Source: Fibrobacter succinogenes (GTDB lineage Bacteria > Fibrobacterota > Fibrobacteria > Fibrobacterales > Fibrobacteraceae). Taken from it: 46,855 nt of DNA. Numbering within the stretch: position 1 is the first letter of the stretch; every line of letters begins with the position of its first letter. Below the pieces are notes generated by a model. It searched no databases. It was not told the DNA's origin and worked only from the letters and a program-made list of their open reading frames with translations. Where the stretch lies: positions 1-46,855 of the forward strand of contig CACZAD010000015.1 of assembly GCA_902779055.1 (NCBI GenBank), read 5' to 3'. A program made the translations under genes and the position numbers. Positions 43,301 to 46,855 of the stretch are shown here, in pieces.

Positions 43301-45188
43301 GATTGTTAAAGACTTGTTGTCTAATATAGTTCGCGAAAAGATTGACGAGGAAAACTATGAACAGGAAGCTGTCTCGAAGAACCTTATTTCGTGCAACGGA
43401 ACAATTACAGATCGGTTGAAGAAAGATTGGGGAATGAATGATGTGTGGAATAGCATTGTTCTACCAAGATTTATTCGAATGAACAATTTGACAAAAAGAA
43501 TAAGCAATGTTGAACTTGCAAATGAATTTAAACGTTTATTCGAATCAGAACTGTCTTGCTTTGCAAAGGCTGAGGGTGTTGTTATTTCAGAATCATTCCC
43601 TGATTTTTATAAAACATTGAAGACGAATCAGCAAAGAACTATTATAGACAATGTTGTAAAACAGTTGCCAATAACAGATTCGTTCTTATCTGTCAATAAT
43701 GAGGGACATATAATTCCCAATATGCCATTGAAACTTCAAAAGGGGTTCAACAAGAAAAGAATTGATCACCGCCATCATGCGATGGATGCTATTGTGATCG
43801 CTTGCGCTACGCGTGATCACGTAAATCTGCTAAATAATGAAGCTGCTCATTCAAGATACAATGTAAATAGATTTCAGCTGCAAAGAAAATTGAGACGCTT
43901 TGAAAAAACTGTCATTGATGGTGAAGAAAGAAATGTTGCGAAGGAATTCCTTAAGCCTTGGGATTCTTTTGCAAAGGACGCTAAATCGGTAATAGAAAAT
44001 ATTATTGTAAGTTTCAAACAAAACCAGCGCGTGATTAATAAAACAACAAACGTCTATCAGCATTTTGATCAAGACTGTAAAAAAATATTTGTTAAACAAG
44101 AAAAAGGTGATAGTTGGGCTATCCGAAAATCAATGCATAAGGCAACATTCTACGGAGAAATCAATTTACGAAAAATAAAGTCTGTCTCGTTAACAGAAGC
44201 AATAAAATCACATGAAAGAATTCTAAACAAAATAATTAGGGATAAAGTTTCAGAATTGAAGAAAAATAATGTCAAAATCCAAAATATTAAGAAATTTATA
44301 GAAGATAATCATATCGGTGGATTCGGTCTAAATAAATCTAAGATAGACATCTATTTCTATACAAAAGAAACCAAGGAACGTTTTTTTGCGACAAGAAAAT
44401 CTCTCGATATGTCATTTGATAAAAATAAAATTGAAAATAGTCTTGCCGATTCTGGAATTCAAAAAATCCTTTTAGCTCATTTGGAACGAAAGAACGGAAA
44501 CGCAGAACAAGCATTTTCTCCTGACGGCATTGACGAAATGAACAAGAACATTGTTGAATTGAACAAAGGCAAATTTCATCAGCCGATTCTAAAGGTTCGT
44601 GTTTACGAGAAAGCGGAAAAATTTGTTGTTGGACAGAACGGCAATAAAAAATTCAAATTTGTTGAAGCCGCCAAGGGAACAAATATGTTCTTTGCTGTTT
44701 TTGAAAAGAATGGAAAACGCTCTTATTTGACCATTCCTCTAAATGTAATGATTGATTGTCAAAAGAAATACGGTAATCAGTGGAAAAATAATATTGAGTC
44801 TTATTTAAAAGAAAATAAGCTTACCGAGAATGATGTTAAGCTATTGTTTATTCTTTCTCCAAATGATTTGGTGTATTTGCCAACTGCTGAAGAATTGAAA
44901 GAGAAGGTCAAATCTGTAAACAAGGACAGAATATACAAGTTTATTGATCCAAATAGCGACAAGGGAAATTTTGTTCCTTATTCCTCTGCAAACGTTATTT
45001 TCTCAATTAATTTCTCGGATCAAAAAAAGAGAGGTGTGTCGTATCCAATTCAAGATGAATTTGGGGTTGGCTCACAGGGTTCAAAAAATTCACGAGCTAT
45101 TACTGGTGAAATGATTAAGGAAACTTGTGTTCCTATAAAAGTTGATAGACTTGGCAACATAACAGAGTTGGATGGTCGACGATTATGA
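40368..45188 (+). CDS. cas9: CRISPR-associated endonuclease Cas9, long type II-C
   Basis: This 1606-residue RNA-guided nuclease cuts both strands of invading DNA. RuvC-I has Asp8 (KILGLDLGTNSIGW). The arginine-rich bridge helix spans about 66-97. RuvC-II has Glu753 (IHLELGRD), and RuvC-III has His1137 and Asp1140 (HHAMDA). The HNH domain has E878-H879 (YEIEHIIPQS), N893 and N902, spaced as in other Cas9s. Thus both nuclease sites look intact. The recognition lobe (about 98-740) and the part after RuvC-III (about 466 residues, holding the PAM-interacting domain) are both much larger than in the 1000-1100-residue II-C enzymes. Long II-C Cas9s are known from Bacteroidota. There is no csn2 or cas4. 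The gene is AT-rich compared with the window. Confidence 0.96.
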   Translation: MKKILGLDLGTNSIGWAVVNADEKNRDDGSTYLKPYGISAAGSRIIPMSADILGDFEKGNTVSQTAERTRLRMARRLHERALLRRERLIRVLNLMGFLPKHFSDKVNRYGKFIDDSEPKLAWRKNAEGKYEFVFQESFNEMLEDFKKIQPELVAGGNKIPYDWTVYFLRKKALTQRISKEEFSWLLLQFNQKRGYYQLRGEEEEEKANETVEIIAAKVLSVERKEKDKKYDKYWYEMPLDNGLTYRASFYNDVSSWKNETKEFVLKTTILKDGSKKEELSFLPTPEEIELMDAPKKGKMYAKIKLRTEKNIENSHKTVGCYIYDSLLNNPKQKIIGKLVRTVERKFYKDELTKILRKQVEFIPEFQDENLYKKCIEELYPINEAHRNNIAKPDFVNLFINDILFYQRPLKSKKSQIDNCPYENHIYIYKNQEKNIEEKRIAPVKCIAKSNPLFQEFRLWQFVQNLRIYQREKEKDGKLLTDIDITSECLKSEYDYVKLFEWLNDREIIDQEELLKHLFNTKKSKNKELPYRWNYVEDKTYPCNETRAAILKGFSKCCIDISVLSPELEYALWHILYSVEDKNEVEKALTHFAQKQGWNENFAKIFSKIKPFQKDYGSYSEKAIKKLLPLMRMGKFWSQDNIDKNTLDRIDKIINGEYDKEISNRVRDNAINLRDVNDFRGLPVWLACYIVYDRHSEAKNCYKWNSPEDIDAYLKDFKQHSLRNPIVEQVVTETLRTVRDIWKQEGQIDEIHLELGRDLKNPADKRKKMSENILKNENTNLRIKAMLMEFMNPSMGVENVRPYSPSQQDILRIYEENALDNLTKEDEDFDFISKISKQAQPSKSDIVRYKCWLEQKYRSPYTGKTISLSKLFTSAYEIEHIIPQSRYFDDSFSNKVICEAEVNKLKDRQLGYEFIAEHHGEKIQLSQGEVVEIFSVNAYEKFVKENYASNRLKMKKLLMENIPDEFIERQLNDSRYISKIVKDLLSNIVREKIDEENYEQEAVSKNLISCNGTITDRLKKDWGMNDVWNSIVLPRFIRMNNLTKRISNVELANEFKRLFESELSCFAKAEGVVISESFPDFYKTLKTNQQRTIIDNVVKQLPITDSFLSVNNEGHIIPNMPLKLQKGFNKKRIDHRHHAMDAIVIACATRDHVNLLNNEAAHSRYNVNRFQLQRKLRRFEKTVIDGEERNVAKEFLKPWDSFAKDAKSVIENIIVSFKQNQRVINKTTNVYQHFDQDCKKIFVKQEKGDSWAIRKSMHKATFYGEINLRKIKSVSLTEAIKSHERILNKIIRDKVSELKKNNVKIQNIKKFIEDNHIGGFGLNKSKIDIYFYTKETKERFFATRKSLDMSFDKNKIENSLADSGIQKILLAHLERKNGNAEQAFSPDGIDEMNKNIVELNKGKFHQPILKVRVYEKAEKFVVGQNGNKKFKFVEAAKGTNMFFAVFEKNGKRSYLTIPLNVMIDCQKKYGNQWKNNIESYLKENKLTENDVKLLFILSPNDLVYLPTAEELKEKVKSVNKDRIYKFIDPNSDKGNFVPYSSANVIFSINFSDQKKRGVSYPIQDEFGVGSQGSKNSRAITGEMIKETCVPIKVDRLGNITELDGRRL

Positions 45189-46081
45189 TTAAACGGACAC
45201 TGTATTTTGGGAATCAGGCCTATTTAAGTCTGAAGGACAACCAGCTTGTCATTAAGAAACGCGACGATGAAATCGTCACCGCGGCTATTGAAGATGTTGC
45301 TTACATTGTCCTTGATTCACCCCAAATTACAGTGACCAATGCTTTGCTTGGAGCTCTGTTAGAAAATAACTGTGCCATTATTAACTGCGATAAAACTCAT
45401 TTGCCTTCGGGGTTGTTGCTTCCACTTTCGGGGAATACTTTGCAAAGCGAACGCTTCCAAGCACAAATAGAAGCCTCGTTACCGTTGAAAAAACAATTGT
45501 GGCAGCAAACTGTTCAACAAAAAATTTTGAATCAGGCGGCTGTTTTAAAAAGTGCGAGAAATGTTGAAATCGGCAATATGACTGCTTGGGCGAACTCCGT
45601 GCGGAGTGGTGATGTTGATAACCGTGAAGCTGTTGCTGCAGCTTATTATTGGAAAGAAATTTTTCCTGAAATTCCGAATTTTGTTCGCGACCGCAATGGG
45701 GTTCCACCGAATAATATGTTAAACTACGGTTATGCCATATTACGTGGGGTGGTTGCGAGAGCTTTAGTTTCTAGCGGACTTTTGCCTACGTTGGGTATTC
45801 ACCACCATAATCGTTATAATGCTTATTGTTTGGCTGATGATATTATGGAGCCATATCGACCTATTGTGGATAAACTAGTCTTGGAAATAGTCACTGAAAT
45901 TGAAGAATATCCTACAGATCTTTCAACCGAAATAAAAGCAAAGCTTTTAAGTATACCTGTACTTGATTGTGTTATTGATGGAAATCGAAGCCCCTTGATG
46001 AATGCTGTTTCCACAACTACGGCTTCGCTTGCCAAGTGCTATTTAGGAACTACAAGGAAATTGCTCTATCCGGAGGTGTAG
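45185..46081 (+). CDS. cas1: CRISPR-associated integrase Cas1, type II
   Basis: This 298-residue protein is the catalytic subunit of the spacer-integration complex with Cas2. Metal ligands are visible: Glu148 (NREAVAAAYYW), a histidine at about 206 (GIHHHNRYN) and the acidic pair in LADDIMEPYRP (D219/E222). The N-terminal beta domain (TLYFGNQAYLSLKDNQLVI) and the C-terminal helical domain are complete, and the length is normal for type II. It overlaps the cas9 stop by four bases (ATGA), so the two are translationally coupled. Confidence 0.96.
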   Translation: MIKRTLYFGNQAYLSLKDNQLVIKKRDDEIVTAAIEDVAYIVLDSPQITVTNALLGALLENNCAIINCDKTHLPSGLLLPLSGNTLQSERFQAQIEASLPLKKQLWQQTVQQKILNQAAVLKSARNVEIGNMTAWANSVRSGDVDNREAVAAAYYWKEIFPEIPNFVRDRNGVPPNNMLNYGYAILRGVVARALVSSGLLPTLGIHHHNRYNAYCLADDIMEPYRPIVDKLVLEIVTEIEEYPTDLSTEIKAKLLSIPVLDCVIDGNRSPLMNAVSTTTASLAKCYLGTTRKLLYPEV

Positions 46082-46082
46082 G

Positions 46083-46418
46083 ATGGATCGATTTAGCGAG
46101 TACAGAATTATGTGGATTATGTGTTTCTTTGATTTGCCAACGGAGACGAAAATTGAGCGGCAAAGACACAGCGAATTTCGTAAAAATCTATTGAAAGATG
46201 GGTTTACGAGATTTCAATTATCCATATACATTCGGCATTGTGCTTCTGTGGAAAATGCAGAGGTTCATATTGCTCGCGTAAAGAGCTTTATGCCGCCAGA
46301 TGGTTCGGTAAGTATTCTTTGTATTACTGATAAGCAGTTTGGTAAAATTCAAGTTTTTTATGGTCGTAAAGAGAAAACGAAGCCAAAAGCAACGGGGCAA
46401 TTGGAGCTTTTTCTGTAG
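46083..46418 (+). CDS. cas2: CRISPR-associated protein Cas2
   Basis: This 111-residue protein is the dimeric bridge of the Cas1-Cas2 integrase. It has the ferredoxin-like Cas2 pattern: IMCFFDLPTET with Asp17 after the first strand, FTRFQLSIYIRHC in the middle, and SVSILCITDKQF near the end. GGAGGTG at the end of cas1 is its ribosome-binding site, and the ATG follows the cas1 stop by one base. It is the last gene of the cas operon, 105 nt before the array. Confidence 0.95.
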   Translation: MDRFSEYRIMWIMCFFDLPTETKIERQRHSEFRKNLLKDGFTRFQLSIYIRHCASVENAEVHIARVKSFMPPDGSVSILCITDKQFGKIQVFYGRKEKTKPKATGQLELFL

Positions 46419-46439
46419 AAAAAAGTGGCTCTAAAAAAG

Positions 46440-46469
46440 AAAAAATCGGCTCAAAAGGGCCGATTTTTT
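46440..46469. terminator. Bidirectional terminator between cas2 and the array
   Basis: AAAAAATCGGC, 8-nt loop, GCCGATTTTTT is symmetrical, with A and T runs. It can end both the cas operon on the plus strand and a minus-strand array transcript. Confidence 0.88.
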
Positions 46470-46523
46470 CTTTTTGCAATATCACATCTAACTCGTTTAT
46501 AGCTGTATAGTTACAACAAGTCA

Positions 46524-46855
46524 GTTGTTATTGCACTAGTTAAACTAGAAAATCTGAAAGCAATTCACAACACCTTGCCTTGCTTTACTTTCCGGATACA
46601 AGTTGTTATTGCACTAGTTAAACTAGAAAATCTGAAAGCAATTCACAACTGTTTTCAGCCATCACTTCCTTCTGAGTCGGTTGTTATTGCACTAGTTAAA
46701 CTAGAAAATCTGAAAGCAATTCACAACGGCTTGCAGGTCTTGCCGTATGCAGACCGGTTGTTATTGCACTAGTTAAACTAGAAAATCTGAAAGCAATTCA
46801 CAACGGTTTTGCGCCCTTACGTGCGTCTTAAGGAGTTGTTATTGCACTAGTTAAA
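46524..46855 (-). CRISPR. CRISPR array, 48-nt repeats, cut by the window edge
   Basis: Four complete identical repeats start at 46524, 46602, 46680 and 46757; a fifth starts at 46835 and is cut after 21 nt. On the plus strand the repeat begins GTTGTTATTGCAC, has CTAGTTAAACTAG in the middle and ends GCAATTCACAAC. The spacers are 30, 30, 29 and 30 nt and all different. I assign the minus strand because the tracrRNA with its terminator is only sensible on that strand, and then the repeat reads GTTGTGAATTGCTTTCAG at its start, as in other II-C arrays. The leader would then lie outside the window to the right, and the visible repeats would be the oldest. Confidence 0.96.

Noticed and set aside
46470..46523. 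A degenerate repeat or a short leader on the cas2 side of the array
   Set aside because: The stretch ends in TTACAAC but has little other similarity to the repeat when aligned over 48 nt. A plus-strand TTGCAA...TTATAG pair exists but disagrees with the tracrRNA polarity.
46650..46834. Self-targeting spacers against this window
   Set aside because: By eye I found no matching protospacer elsewhere in the window; external origin cannot be tested without a database.

Overview
The window looks like a chromosomal segment of a Fibrobacter-type bacterium. The signs are secreted glycoside hydrolases with C-terminal sorting-like domains, poly-serine linkers in lipoproteins and a protease, an MlaE/MlaF lipid transporter (so an outer membrane), FabV-type enoyl reductase, and housekeeping genes of moderate GC. 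I infer the genus from these traits; no 16S or other phylogenetic marker was compared.

Layout. 1-5.1 kb: the end of a probable cmk, then rpsA (ribosomal protein S1) broken by a deletion plus frameshift, an acyltransferase, coaBC and a degenerate uracil-DNA-glycosylase-like gene. 5.3-10.9 kb: dnaB, mlaE, mlaF and two Ser-rich lipoproteins. 11.0-13.7 kb (minus): an AGCS sodium/amino-acid symporter and fabV. 13.8-18.6 kb (plus): gltX, a zinc-ribbon/BON protein, a WYL regulator and queA. 18.6-22.1 kb (minus): a small membrane protein, hpt and a cytoplasmic GH57 enzyme in an overlapping set. 22.1-32.0 kb (minus): a mannan-degradation cluster of GH26, GH26, GH5 and GH26 enzymes, all secreted, plus an aldose-1-epimerase-like protein. 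32.0-38.2 kb (plus): mnmE, a DMT-type sugar transporter, an M6 metalloprotease and an M16 peptidase. 38.2-39.8 kb (minus): a RhuM/PLD-like gene between two copies of a small gene. 40.0-46.9 kb: a complete type II-C CRISPR-Cas locus.

The CRISPR locus is the most informative part. It has cas9 (1606 aa, very long for II-C, all catalytic residues present), cas1 and cas2 in a tightly overlapping operon, and an array of 48-nt repeats with 29-30-nt spacers that runs off the right edge. A tracrRNA gene can be read on the minus strand just upstream of cas9. It has a -35/-10 pair spaced 17 nt, a 20-nt anti-repeat matching the repeat perfectly, a CAATAAGG segment and a hairpin plus T6 terminator. Its polarity implies that the array is transcribed on the minus strand, toward cas2. 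The locus is visibly more AT-rich than the rest of the window.

A second theme is a family of short palindromic elements (GTCAyyCC... / ...GGrrTCrCC). At least eleven lie between genes, and similar sequence sits in frame inside coaBC and twice inside the GTPase domain of mnmE.
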